DNA from: a virus
DNA length: 64,000 nucleotides
Direction: 5' to 3' (one strand)
Virus record (IMG/VR): IMGVR_UViG_3300037189_002988
Coordinates: 16,722-80,721 of that record
The notes below the pieces were generated by a model that saw nothing but the letters and a program-made list of their open reading frames with translations, did no database searches and was not told where the DNA came from. Every line of letters begins with the position of its first letter. Position 1 is the stretch's first letter. This document shows positions 30,501 to 41,360 of this stretch, piece after piece. The position numbers and the translations under genes are program-made.

Positions 30501-33500
30501 TGGCTGAAGTTGTCAAGGGTATAGTTGATATTGAAATCAACACTGGCACTGCTGCAAAAGAATTAAAAGCATTACAACAACAAATTAATGCTTTCAATCT
30601 TGCTATTAATAAAGGTAACACTTTTCAAACAGCCGCTGCTGCAAAATATTCATCTGAATTAAAAGATGTAATTAATGCAAGTAAATTCTTTACTGCTGAA
30701 ACAGTAAGAATGCAAACTGCCGCAGGAGCACTTGACTCAACACTTAAAAAGGGTCAATCAACTCTTGGTAATTTCTTTAGTGCCAAATTCAACCGTAACA
30801 GTGCTTTATTTGCTGAAACAATGGGTCTTGCTGCAGAACGTGCAAGAACCATGCAAACTCAGTTTATTGCCACTTCTGGGTCCGCTAAAGGCATGCAAGA
30901 GGCTCTTGCTATTAGACCACTTGCTGCATTTAATTCTGAAATGGCTGTTGCAGCCCAAAGATCTCAAATTCTTAGCACAATGTTCCGTCAGGGGACTACA
31001 CATTTAATTAACTTTGGTAAAAACGTTCAGTGGGCTGGTCGCCAACTTATGGTTGGTTTTACATTACCACTTACTTCATTTGGGATAGTTGCTGGAAAAA
31101 CATTTGCAGACTTAGAAAAACAGGTGGTCTCATTTAAAAAGGTTTATGGAGATATTTTTACAACTCCAGGAGAATTGCAAGGAAACCTAGATGCTGTAAT
31201 GGCTTTAGGAAAAGAATATACAAAATATGGAATTGCAGTAAAAGATACAGTAGGCTTGGCTGCACAAGCAGCAGCCGCTGGTCGTAGAAACAAAGACTTA
31301 ACAGATGCAGTAACTGAAGCAACTAGATTATCAACTCTTGGTCAAATGGATCAAAACGAAGCATTAAAAACTACAATAGCATTACAAAGTGCTTTTAAAT
31401 TATCTGGTCAAGAATTAACAAATGCAATTAACTTTTTAAACATTGTAGAAAACCAAACAGTAGTAAGCCTACAGGACTTGGCTGCAGCAATTCCTCGTGT
31501 AGCACCAGTAATTGTAGGTTTAGGTGGTGACGTAAAAGATTTATCAGTATTTTTAGCCGCTATGCAAGAAGGTGGTGTGTCAGCAGAACAAGGTGCTAAC
31601 GCACTAAAGTCTGGTCTTGCATCTTTAATTAATCCTTCTAGAGCAGCAAAAGAAACTTTGGGTCAACTAGGAATTAACATGGAATATATTGTTAATCAAA
31701 ATAGAGGCGACCTAATGGGTACAGTTACGGCATTCAGTAGAGCATTGTCAACACTTGATGATTTTACAAGACAGCAAGCACTAGAAAAAATATTTGGTAA
31801 ATATCAATACGCAAGACTTGGTGCGTTGTTTGATAATCTAACTCGTCAAGGATCACAAGCACAGCAGGTGATGGATGCAGCAGGTTTTTCAGTAGAACAA
31901 ATGGCATCATCTGCGGATAAAGAATTAAAAACAATTGAAGAATCATTTGGTGTTCAACTTACTGCCGCTATTGAAAAATTTAAATTAGCAATCGCCCCAG
32001 TTGGTCAAATGTTCTTACAAATGGCAATTCCAGTAGTAAATTTCTTCACAAAGATAGTAGAAGGATTTAATAATCTACCAGATTTTACTAAAAGATTTGC
32101 AGCATTAGCAACAATTATTACAGGACTTGTAATTCCAGCAGGAACTATGTTCTTTGGTTTATTAATGAACTTAAGTGGTACCCTTGCAAAATTAATGCAG
32201 GGTGTTGGAATATTTACTAAAGGAACACTTAAAGGTGGAATTCTTGGTGGTATTCAGGCTGTAAGTCAGTCCATGAAGTATATGTCACTTCAAGAATTAG
32301 ATTCAGCACTTGCTGCTAAACAACTAGGTACAGCAACTATGTCAGTCAATGATGCATTACTTGCTCAAGTAAATTCAGCACAAGGTGCTCGTCAAGCAAT
32401 TAATGGACTGGCAGATACATATGGGATATTGATTACAAGAATGGCAGAAGCAGCATCTATGTCTAAGTTTACACTTGGTACACCAGGTGCAGCAATGCAA
32501 ATGGCACAAACAAGAAATATTAAAGGTGGATTCCCAACAAAGAAATTTGCAAGTGGTGGAGTTGTTCCAGGAACTGGAAATCAAGATACTGTACCAGCAA
32601 TGCTTACACCAGGTGAGTTTGTTGTAAATAAAAAAGCAACTAGTTCAATTGGAACAAGTTTCTTAAGAATGTTAAATGGTGGAAAAGTTCGTGGGTATAA
32701 TGATGGTGGATTCTTTAGTGATTATGAAAATATGCAAAAAGAAAATAATGGTGTAGGAAATAAATATACAAAGATTATTTCAGGTCAATATAGTGATCCA
32801 AATGTTTCATTTAGTCAACAACCATTTGAAATTGGAAATGCTCCTTCAGCATTGCTAGATGAAATGTTAAAAGAACTAAACTTAACACATAATAAATATA
32901 CAAGATTTATATCTCCTATGCCTAGATTTAAACCAGCAGCAGGAAGTTTAGCAAAAAGTTTAATCGGTGCAAGTAAAGAATATGATTTTAATAATAGATT
33001 AAGAACAGGTACAGCAACAAGAGCAGAAGTTGGTGGATTCTTTTTAGGAAATAGAAGAGTTCATGGAGGGTCATCAGCAATAGTTAGTCCATTCAAATAC
33101 CTTCTAGATGAAGCAGGAATAACAGATCCAAAGGTTGAAAAAGAATTAGGAAGAATGGCACACAAAATATTACTGCAAAAGGTAAAGGCTGGTCAAACCG
33201 TAGATGATAAAATGTTTTCTAAAATATTTAATCAAGCAGTAGATAGAGTAGGTGCAAGTGTTCCAGATAAACAAAAATTAGGATTTGCTAGAGCAGCACT
33301 TGGCCAACAAACTGGAGAATCAAGAGTAAGTGGACGAGTTGCTGGATTATTAAAAGTTTTGCCAAATAAAATTAGAAGAATTCCTGGAATGAGAAGAAGC
33401 ACCTATGTTTATACTGGCAGTTCAGGAAGCATTAAATTTAGTCCAGGTCAAACTAGGTCATCTGGTGGATCTGGATATCAAACAATGCCTCAGTATGAGG

Positions 33501-36451
33501 GTTATAACAAAGGACATGTGCAAACATTTGCCAAAGGTGGATCAGTACCTTCACTATTAACACCTGGAGAATTTGTAGTAGGAAAAGAAGCAGCAGCAAA
33601 AAATAGACCATTCTTAGAAGCATTAAATAGTGGAATGATAAACAAGTATGCAGTTGGTGGAGATGTTATGTATGGTCCACAAACAAGACGTCAAGCAGCA
33701 ATTACATCATTTAAGGGTGGACTAGGAACTGCAGGAACAGTAGCAGCAGGTGCATCAATACCATTAATGTTTGCTGGACAAATAATGGCACAAAGTTCAA
33801 ATCAATTTGCTGCATCAATAGGAAGTTTTGTAAATTCAATGACTCCAGCACTATTTGGATTGCAGGTGCTCGGACCACTTCTTCCTAAGTTAGCAAATCC
33901 AATTGGCCTTGCAATCGGTGCTACCGCAGCACTTGCTTATGGAACATATAAAGTAGTAGCACAAATTAAAAAGTTAGAAGACTCTGGTGCTGCATTAACT
34001 AGAGCAATGTATGGCTCATCAAAAACAGTTGATCAAATGGCTGCAGCATTTGGAAGACAAACAGCAACTCAACAAGTTACATCTACATTGGCACAAAGAG
34101 TTGGTGGTGCAGTTAGTCAACCAGCAGCAGAGGCTGCTAATCAATTTGTTGGAACTGATGCAGGAAAACAATTGATTGCTGATATTGAATTAGTTAAAAA
34201 GGCTGGTGGAGATACTATTGCCGCTCTAAAGAATCAACTAGCAAGAAGCGTTGTATCTGGTGCTATTACAGCAGAGGAAGCCAGGGGTGTAGCAATTGAA
34301 ATTGGAAAAACTCTTAATGATCAACAATTAGCAGTAAATGTATCTGCTCAATTAACACAATTAATAGGACAAAATGGTGAATTAATTAAGGGTAATGAAA
34401 TAGATATTATTGGAAAAATAACTCCTACAGTTGATATGACACAGGTAAATGCAATTACTGAACAAATGTTTGCTCAAAATACTTCTGGATTCTGGGGTGG
34501 TCTTGCAAAAATATTTACTGATGATGATGTAGCAAAGAATAAAATTGCTGTTAATTTAATTGCAGAAAGCACAATTCAAGCATTTAAAACATCAGAAGAA
34601 TCAGTGTCAAACTTTAAACTCGCAGTTTTAGATGGATCAATGAGTCTTGAAGAATATAATAGAAAAACAAATGAATTAGGAAGAACAAGTCAACAAACAG
34701 CACAAGGTGGACTTGATGCAATTGCAAATAAACTTAAAGTTACAAAAGGTGAATTAAATAATCTTGCAAATCAAAAAAGTGTAGTTGGTGGAAGAGGTGG
34801 CTCTGCACTTGTTCCAACTGGAACTGCTAAGTTATTAGAGGCAGAATTAAAGAAAACAAAAACAGCAGCACAGTCAGCATTAAAGAATATGGGTCTTACA
34901 GACACCATGGTTGAACAAATTAGCAAAGGTCTTTCTTCTGAAAACTTTGTAACCCAAATGGAACAATTTGGAATGCTTGCTGGCGGAGCATTAACTGATG
35001 AAATGGAAATTAAACTTGCAGAAATGCTTGGAAAAGGAAAATATTATTTTGACAACTTATTAAACCCAGGAGGAAAAGGTGGTATCCCAGGAGCAGATAC
35101 TGGAGGAGGACTTGGTGGAGATGGCACAGAAGGGGAAAAGTCAGCACTTCAACTATTATTAGAACGTATTGCATTAACAAAAAAACAAACCGCTGCAATA
35201 TCTGGATTAGTTGCTAATGGATTAAAACCAGAAGCAGCCGCTGCATTGAGTGCTGAAGAAGCAACACAACTTTATAATAAATCTAAAAAAGAACAATCAA
35301 AAATTATTGAAACAATAAATAATGATTCTATTAGACAAAGAGTATTAGCAGCAGCAGCATTAACTGATGATCAAAAATCAATTAATTTAAATAATCTTAA
35401 AATTCAAGGTATGAACTTAGAAATTGCACAAAATCAAAAACAAATTGATCAAGTAACTAGATTAAATGAATTAGATACTAGACAAGTATCTATTAGACAA
35501 CGTGCATTAGATATTTTAGGAAAGAAAGAAAAATCAGTAAATGATTTATATGCTAATAGAACAAAGGCTTTAGACGCAGTTGCTCAAGCAAATGAAAGAG
35601 CAAATCAACAACAAAGAAATTCTATTGCACTTGCTAATGCTTTAACCAGTGGAGACTTTGGTGCTGCTGCTACAGCCGCTGCACAGATGACATCAGACTC
35701 AGCATCAAATCAAATTCAAGATGCAAAGACAGCATTAGAAGCACAACGTCAAGCAGAACTTAATGCACTTACTACAGAAGTTAATGGTAAATTATTAACA
35801 AGGGCAGAAATAGAAGCACAAATAGATACATATAATGAAAATATTTATCAAAGAACACAAAGCACACTTCAATATGAAGATAATATATATACTATAAAAT
35901 CTAAAATGGCAGAACTTGAAAGAGAAAATGATTTAATTCAACAAAGAGTTGCAACTGCACAAGTTCAAGCAGAAGCATCTATGGCTAATCAAGAAAAATA
36001 TTCAAAGAGTATTAGAGACTATTATGCACAAGTTCTTGAAATTATGAATAAGATGGGTGGAAAAGGAAAAGGTCAAACAGCAGCCTATGGTGGAACAATT
36101 AAAAAAATGGCTTTTGGAAATGTAGTTCCAGGAACTGGAATGACAGATAAAGTTCCAGCACTACTAACACCTGGAGAGTTTGTTGTTAGAAAGTCTGTTG
36201 CAGAAGCAAATATGCCATTATTAAAGTCATTAAACAGTAATGTATTTGGTGCAGGAATGAGTGTTGGATCTCCAAACATATCACCAGTTGATGCTACAAC
36301 GTCTGTTTCAAACGTATCGGCACCAGTGTATAATTATAATGTAAACGTTAATGTTGCAGATACAAATGCATCTCCAAATGAAATTGCAGATGTTGTAATG
36401 AATAGAATTAGAATGACAAAAGATAGAAGCGTCAGAGGAAACAGATACTAA
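30500..36451 (+). CDS. Tape measure protein
   Basis: 1983 residues from GTG 30500 (GAGGTGA upstream), the longest gene here. It fixes tail length and is ejected during infection. Residues 1-500 form a helical TP901-type core: LAAQAAAAGRRNKDL, MQEGGVSAEQGANALKSGLASL, FGKYQYARLGAL. Hydrophobic stretches lie near 535-567, 1075-1095 and 1115-1150 and may cross the membrane at ejection. The motif VPxLLTPGEFVV occurs three times, near residues 695, 1020 and 1880, with Gly-rich flanks. The C-terminal third is coiled coil. At about 0.15 nm per residue the tail would be near 300 nm long. Stop and next start overlap (TAATG). Confidence 0.9.
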   Translation: MAEVVKGIVDIEINTGTAAKELKALQQQINAFNLAINKGNTFQTAAAAKYSSELKDVINASKFFTAETVRMQTAAGALDSTLKKGQSTLGNFFSAKFNRNSALFAETMGLAAERARTMQTQFIATSGSAKGMQEALAIRPLAAFNSEMAVAAQRSQILSTMFRQGTTHLINFGKNVQWAGRQLMVGFTLPLTSFGIVAGKTFADLEKQVVSFKKVYGDIFTTPGELQGNLDAVMALGKEYTKYGIAVKDTVGLAAQAAAAGRRNKDLTDAVTEATRLSTLGQMDQNEALKTTIALQSAFKLSGQELTNAINFLNIVENQTVVSLQDLAAAIPRVAPVIVGLGGDVKDLSVFLAAMQEGGVSAEQGANALKSGLASLINPSRAAKETLGQLGINMEYIVNQNRGDLMGTVTAFSRALSTLDDFTRQQALEKIFGKYQYARLGALFDNLTRQGSQAQQVMDAAGFSVEQMASSADKELKTIEESFGVQLTAAIEKFKLAIAPVGQMFLQMAIPVVNFFTKIVEGFNNLPDFTKRFAALATIITGLVIPAGTMFFGLLMNLSGTLAKLMQGVGIFTKGTLKGGILGGIQAVSQSMKYMSLQELDSALAAKQLGTATMSVNDALLAQVNSAQGARQAINGLADTYGILITRMAEAASMSKFTLGTPGAAMQMAQTRNIKGGFPTKKFASGGVVPGTGNQDTVPAMLTPGEFVVNKKATSSIGTSFLRMLNGGKVRGYNDGGFFSDYENMQKENNGVGNKYTKIISGQYSDPNVSFSQQPFEIGNAPSALLDEMLKELNLTHNKYTRFISPMPRFKPAAGSLAKSLIGASKEYDFNNRLRTGTATRAEVGGFFLGNRRVHGGSSAIVSPFKYLLDEAGITDPKVEKELGRMAHKILLQKVKAGQTVDDKMFSKIFNQAVDRVGASVPDKQKLGFARAALGQQTGESRVSGRVAGLLKVLPNKIRRIPGMRRSTYVYTGSSGSIKFSPGQTRSSGGSGYQTMPQYEGYNKGHVQTFAKGGSVPSLLTPGEFVVGKEAAAKNRPFLEALNSGMINKYAVGGDVMYGPQTRRQAAITSFKGGLGTAGTVAAGASIPLMFAGQIMAQSSNQFAASIGSFVNSMTPALFGLQVLGPLLPKLANPIGLAIGATAALAYGTYKVVAQIKKLEDSGAALTRAMYGSSKTVDQMAAAFGRQTATQQVTSTLAQRVGGAVSQPAAEAANQFVGTDAGKQLIADIELVKKAGGDTIAALKNQLARSVVSGAITAEEARGVAIEIGKTLNDQQLAVNVSAQLTQLIGQNGELIKGNEIDIIGKITPTVDMTQVNAITEQMFAQNTSGFWGGLAKIFTDDDVAKNKIAVNLIAESTIQAFKTSEESVSNFKLAVLDGSMSLEEYNRKTNELGRTSQQTAQGGLDAIANKLKVTKGELNNLANQKSVVGGRGGSALVPTGTAKLLEAELKKTKTAAQSALKNMGLTDTMVEQISKGLSSENFVTQMEQFGMLAGGALTDEMEIKLAEMLGKGKYYFDNLLNPGGKGGIPGADTGGGLGGDGTEGEKSALQLLLERIALTKKQTAAISGLVANGLKPEAAAALSAEEATQLYNKSKKEQSKIIETINNDSIRQRVLAAAALTDDQKSINLNNLKIQGMNLEIAQNQKQIDQVTRLNELDTRQVSIRQRALDILGKKEKSVNDLYANRTKALDAVAQANERANQQQRNSIALANALTSGDFGAAATAAAQMTSDSASNQIQDAKTALEAQRQAELNALTTEVNGKLLTRAEIEAQIDTYNENIYQRTQSTLQYEDNIYTIKSKMAELERENDLIQQRVATAQVQAEASMANQEKYSKSIRDYYAQVLEIMNKMGGKGKGQTAAYGGTIKKMAFGNVVPGTGMTDKVPALLTPGEFVVRKSVAEANMPLLKSLNSNVFGAGMSVGSPNISPVDATTSVSNVSAPVYNYNVNVNVADTNASPNEIADVVMNRIRMTKDRSVRGNRY

Positions 36452-37041
36452 TGGCTACAAGTACTTATATTCAAAATAGATGGGCTTATACTAGACCACA
36501 GGCTATTGCATGGGCTAATAATAGCGGCAGTGTTAATGGTGGTCTCCTTGTGCCTGGGGGTACTGAATTAGAAGATTTTATTATATTATCAGATCATAAT
36601 CGTGGAGAAATATCAATAGGTCAAAATAGAATTGAAAATAGAAAAAGAATGATTAATGGAACAATGCGTTCATATCATATTGCAGATAAATTAAATATCT
36701 CATTAGACTGGGAAATGCTTCCTTCAAGATCACATAGTGGAAACCCAGCATACAACGCATATGGCAATGCAGCGTCTGGATTAACTGAATATACTGCTGA
36801 CGGTGGTGCAGGAGGTGCAGACATAGTATCTTGGTACGAATCAAACCCTGGATCATTTTATATGTTTATGTCTTATGATAGACACGATAAGTTTAGTGGA
36901 CAGGTTGATAGATTTGATCATTTACATCAATATAATGATGTAGTAGAAGTTTATTTCTCTTCATTTTCTTTTAACATAGTAAAACGTGGTGGATCTAATC
37001 ACGACTTTTGGAATATCTCATTATCTCTTGAGGAAGTATAA
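36451..37041 (+). CDS. Putative distal tail protein
   Basis: 196 residues, directly after the tape measure where siphoviruses place the distal tail (Dit) gene. RPQAIAWANNSGSVNGGLLVPGG, LSDHNRGEISIGQNRIENRKRMINGTMRSYHIADKLNISLDWEMLPSR is a beta-rich N-terminal part compatible with the ring-forming belt domain. The C-terminal VEVYFSSFSFNIVKRGG completes it. Sequence alone does not prove it; order and size do most of the work. TAATG links it to the hub gene. Confidence 0.5.
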   Translation: MATSTYIQNRWAYTRPQAIAWANNSGSVNGGLLVPGGTELEDFIILSDHNRGEISIGQNRIENRKRMINGTMRSYHIADKLNISLDWEMLPSRSHSGNPAYNAYGNAASGLTEYTADGGAGGADIVSWYESNPGSFYMFMSYDRHDKFSGQVDRFDHLHQYNDVVEVYFSSFSFNIVKRGGSNHDFWNISLSLEEV

Positions 37042-40000
37042 TGTTTGTAGATTCCGACTTAAACACACATCTTAAAACTAATAATACATTAAAATCAGAA
37101 TCATTAGTAATTGCAGAATGGAATCTTAATGATTTTGAAAATATATTAAACTTTGGTAATTACCGATATAGGGCTAATGATGCAGCATCTTCTATATATG
37201 CTAATTTACCTAATTCATACGACCCCGATGATTTAGGAGATTATTATACAGACGCACTTGTTTCAAGTATAGAATCAGAAACGCTTGTTGATGAAAATGA
37301 TGCATCATTAATTTTTACTACACCAGAAGTAGACAGACAACTTTACTATGACTTAAAACAATGCTTTAATTCTTTTAGACCTAGATCTGGAATTAATAAA
37401 CCATTGTTCTTTGAAACAGGAAAGTATGTAGATAATATTAAGTCTGCAAGAAGACCTAGATACTACATGGCATCTAGAAATGACTACTTTAAATACTGGA
37501 ACTCATTTAGAATTGAAAATAATATTGAAAGAGGAAGGTCTGAAAGAGTAGACTCAACCGCAATTGGATACAGCATTACAGATGCATGCCCATTTGTTGT
37601 ATACAAAGAGCAGGTTGCCTCTAACAGAATTGTTGTTAAACTACAAACAAATCTTGCAGAAAGTGCTGGGGTAACAATAAAAGATATAAATAACAATGTA
37701 ATTACAGATCCACTTACAGATATAACAAAGTCTAGTATTCCAAAAAGATGGTCTGTGCAATACCTAGACAACAACAATAATTGGATAACAGCAATTGAAT
37801 TTAACGAAGACTCATTAAGAAGAGATGGATCAAACATTGTTAAATGGGATGGATATGTAGAATTATTTTATGGTATCAATATTCCAGATAAATATAAAGG
37901 ATCATTTTATTATGTTGATAAACTAAATAGCGTAGGAGATCTTCCATCAGCACAAGCAATAAATGGAGAGGCATATCTTGTTGGCTCTTCAGCAACATCT
38001 GCTGGAACTGTTTATGTTTGGAATTCATCAAATATTGAATGGGAATCCTTTGCTGCAGAATATAAGTTTCAATTATTAGAAGATGATGATACAAAAAGAA
38101 TTGGTGTTGTATCTTCCTTAACAGATCCAGACTACTTTATCAGTGGTGGAAAAACAACATTTAGAGAAATTGTATTATTAAAAGGACTAAGGGTAAAAGT
38201 TGAAACCCTGTATGGACCAGACAACACATTTGACTTGATTGAACTAAGCCCAAGACTTACAGCAAACATATCAGACTACGTACTTGGCTTTGACGTAACA
38301 AAAACAATTCCAAATGATACTTCTGGCATTCCAGTAGGAAGCCTTGTAGCATCTAATGGAACTATGACTTTAATGAATCATGATTTTGCATTTAGCGAAC
38401 AGAATGTGTTTGAAAATAATCAGGGTAGTATTATAGCCAATATATTAAATCCCAATACAAGAGTAGACTTCTATGATGTTATAAAGAATGTAAATGAGTT
38501 TGATAAATTTATACCAGTTAAAAGTATGTATATTGAAGACTTTCCAAAAGGCGGAAGTGCCTTAGTTGACATATCAGTAAATACTAGAGACTCGTTCTTT
38601 AGATTAGAAACTCAATCTTGCCCACCATTATTTTTACAAAATGTTTCATTAACATACGCAGTAGCGGTACTATTAGATAATATAGGATTTAGCAACTACG
38701 TATTTAAAAATATAACAGATAAAAATGATCCAGTTATTCCATACTTTTTTGTTGAGCCAGATGCAAACGTTGCTGAGGTATTACAAAGACTGGCAGTAGC
38801 AACACAGTCTGCAATGTTCTTTGATGAATATAATAACTTTGTTGTAATGTCAAAAGAATATCTGTTACCCGCTACTGGTGAAAGACCAACAGACGTTACA
38901 CTATATGGTCAAAAAACAGATAATAATCTTCCTAATATTATTGAGATTAAAAGTGGAGAAACAAAGGTTATAAATGATGGAAAGATTAATTACATTACTA
39001 GATATATTCAAAGAGCACCTGCCTCATTAAAGCAAGCCACATATTTAGACGAAGATAGAACCTATGGATATCAACCAGTAGTTTTGTGGGAAGTTCCAAG
39101 CCAAACAAACAGCAAAACAATAAATGAAAAGTCAAAGACTGGATCATTTACTTTAGGTGCAGTTGCTTTGAATACAACCCTTAATAACTTAGATCCATAT
39201 GTAGAAAATAATACACTAGTCAACAACATTATAGACATAGGTGAAAATGTATACTGGCTTCCAAGAATGCAGGGGTATTTATATGCAAATGGTGAAATAA
39301 TTAAATATGATGCTGTTCAATATACAGTTCCAGCAATAGGAAATGTTTGGGTATCTGATGAAATAGAATATCAAAAATATTTTAGTCAACTACCATTTAA
39401 TGGAAAGATGTATCCTACAGGATTAATAAGAATTTATGCAGAGCCATACTATGAAGATAATATAAATAACTTAGGAACATATACTACTTTGTATAAGAAT
39501 GGACCTGTAAAGAAAAGTGGAAGAGCACAATTTGGAACTAGCATAACTGAACACTCTGCAGGCTTAAATGATTTTTGGTCCAACAATAATAATGTTGATG
39601 GATACACTATGGACTCTAGTTATTTATTTACCACAACACCAACAGGATCTATTATTAGACCAGCCTTCGGAAATGCTTCAGAAAAACTTTGGCAAACAGG
39701 AAAGGCAAACGCAGTTCAGTCAAGTCGTAATGGAATCATATCAAACTTTTTAAGAGAAACAATTCCATCAGATGACATTGTTAAAACACAAAAAACAACA
39801 TCTAAAGGAACTGTCCAATCATCTGCACTAGTATTTACAGGACCATCTACAACAGTAGATAAAAACCAAATAACACATGTTAAGAAAACGTTAGATTCAG
39901 ACTACAAACATTTTGGAACTAGGATGAGAATTATAGGAAAGAAAGAAGCAAGTACTAGAATTCAAACACCTACAAACGCAACAGAGTACTATGTAGTTTC

Positions 40001-41360
40001 TTCACAGACTGGAGATCAGACAACAACACTTACTGGTGGATCTGGTGGCATATCTATTATGTTAGACTCAGACGGTGTAACTGGCTACTACTTTGAAATA
40101 TGTTCTTTAAGTTCTGATAACTTAGAAAACTACAATACTGTAGATTCTAATACAGGAGTAGAGAGTTCAGTGTTGCACAATGTCTTATTTTATAAAGTAG
40201 TTAACGCAGTAAAAGACGGAAAAGAAATTGCTCTTCCTGTTAAACTTTGGGGTGGGTTGTCAAAGATATTAGTAGACGAAGGAAGATTTGTTGGACAAGA
40301 CAGACTTTCAAATGAAGCAAATCCAACTGTATATGATATATCTATTGAATATAAAGAAATAGGATCTACAAGAAGATTCTATCTATACATCAATGGAACG
40401 CAGATTGCAACAGTAGACGATACAAATCCTCTATCACAAAAATATAACAATATGGCAGTTTTTGTGAGGGGTGGATCAAAATGTATGTTTGAAAATGTAT
40501 ATGCCCTAAAAAATCAATATTCTCAAGAAACAAAAAGTACTGTTATAGAGAATGTATCAAATGCCTTTGGAAAGAAAGAAATAAACTCTTCAGATGCTTT
40601 AAGAAAGTATGCAGTGTCTGGATTTGTTCAAGCAACATATCTATCTGGAATAGGTGCACAGAATGCACCAAAGTATGCAATGTACTACGAAGAGTTTGGA
40701 ACCATCTTTAGAGAGTGTGCATATTTTAATGTCAAATATGATAAGGCCTATCCAGCATTTAGAGCAATGCTAAAACCTACATTTAATAATGAAAAAACAT
40801 ATACCTCATCAGGATTTTACGCAGATGCCTATGGTGCAGAGTTTTTAGTATTCAACTCAACAGATAAACTTATTACACTTGATGAGACATCTGGTAACTA
40901 CTTACAGATTATAGGAATTACCTTTACTCAAAATACATCTAACACTCTTACAGCAGATAAGTTTTATCAAGATAGATCAAACTTTGCAGATCCAATAATT
41001 GTTAACAATGCAATACTTTCACCATCTAAACAAGATAAAATATATCAAGACGTAAAAATTAGTAGATCAAAATATGGAAGAAGAGACTTTACACTAGACT
41101 CAATTTATATACAAAGTGAAGATCAGGCTAACGGACTTATGGATTGGATACTTTCTAAAACAATAAAACCTAGAAAGATTATACTCCTAGAAGTGTTTGG
41201 AGTTCCACATATCCAACTTGGAGACATTGTCAATATAGACTATACGATGCCAAGTGATGATAAGTTTGTTGAAATAGATAAGCAGTTTGTTGTTAGTGAA
41301 ATTCAATACGGAAGATCTGAACAGGGTCCATCTAGTATAATTAAGGTGGTTGAGGTATAA
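37041..41360 (+). CDS. Tail hub / tail-associated minor tail protein
   Basis: 1439 residues. The N-terminus (TNNTLKSESLVIAEWNLNDFENILNFGNYRYR) and residues 400-640 (TANISDYVLGFDVTKTIPN; FIPVKSMYIEDF; VAEVLQRLAVATQSAMFFDEYNNFVVM) follow the hub pattern of gp27/Tal-like proteins that close the tail tube. Residues about 940-1180 contain a LamG-like insertion (FGTRMRIIGKK, ISIMLDSDGVTGYYFEI, RRFYLYINGTQIATV). The last 110 residues (NGLMDWILSKTIKPRKIILLEVFGVPHIQLGDIVNIDY) return to a hub-type domain found at the end of such proteins. No lytic domain is visible. Probably the central spike base and a fibre attachment point. Confidence 0.7.
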   Translation: MFVDSDLNTHLKTNNTLKSESLVIAEWNLNDFENILNFGNYRYRANDAASSIYANLPNSYDPDDLGDYYTDALVSSIESETLVDENDASLIFTTPEVDRQLYYDLKQCFNSFRPRSGINKPLFFETGKYVDNIKSARRPRYYMASRNDYFKYWNSFRIENNIERGRSERVDSTAIGYSITDACPFVVYKEQVASNRIVVKLQTNLAESAGVTIKDINNNVITDPLTDITKSSIPKRWSVQYLDNNNNWITAIEFNEDSLRRDGSNIVKWDGYVELFYGINIPDKYKGSFYYVDKLNSVGDLPSAQAINGEAYLVGSSATSAGTVYVWNSSNIEWESFAAEYKFQLLEDDDTKRIGVVSSLTDPDYFISGGKTTFREIVLLKGLRVKVETLYGPDNTFDLIELSPRLTANISDYVLGFDVTKTIPNDTSGIPVGSLVASNGTMTLMNHDFAFSEQNVFENNQGSIIANILNPNTRVDFYDVIKNVNEFDKFIPVKSMYIEDFPKGGSALVDISVNTRDSFFRLETQSCPPLFLQNVSLTYAVAVLLDNIGFSNYVFKNITDKNDPVIPYFFVEPDANVAEVLQRLAVATQSAMFFDEYNNFVVMSKEYLLPATGERPTDVTLYGQKTDNNLPNIIEIKSGETKVINDGKINYITRYIQRAPASLKQATYLDEDRTYGYQPVVLWEVPSQTNSKTINEKSKTGSFTLGAVALNTTLNNLDPYVENNTLVNNIIDIGENVYWLPRMQGYLYANGEIIKYDAVQYTVPAIGNVWVSDEIEYQKYFSQLPFNGKMYPTGLIRIYAEPYYEDNINNLGTYTTLYKNGPVKKSGRAQFGTSITEHSAGLNDFWSNNNNVDGYTMDSSYLFTTTPTGSIIRPAFGNASEKLWQTGKANAVQSSRNGIISNFLRETIPSDDIVKTQKTTSKGTVQSSALVFTGPSTTVDKNQITHVKKTLDSDYKHFGTRMRIIGKKEASTRIQTPTNATEYYVVSSQTGDQTTTLTGGSGGISIMLDSDGVTGYYFEICSLSSDNLENYNTVDSNTGVESSVLHNVLFYKVVNAVKDGKEIALPVKLWGGLSKILVDEGRFVGQDRLSNEANPTVYDISIEYKEIGSTRRFYLYINGTQIATVDDTNPLSQKYNNMAVFVRGGSKCMFENVYALKNQYSQETKSTVIENVSNAFGKKEINSSDALRKYAVSGFVQATYLSGIGAQNAPKYAMYYEEFGTIFRECAYFNVKYDKAYPAFRAMLKPTFNNEKTYTSSGFYADAYGAEFLVFNSTDKLITLDETSGNYLQIIGITFTQNTSNTLTADKFYQDRSNFADPIIVNNAILSPSKQDKIYQDVKISRSKYGRRDFTLDSIYIQSEDQANGLMDWILSKTIKPRKIILLEVFGVPHIQLGDIVNIDYTMPSDDKFVEIDKQFVVSEIQYGRSEQGPSSIIKVVEV

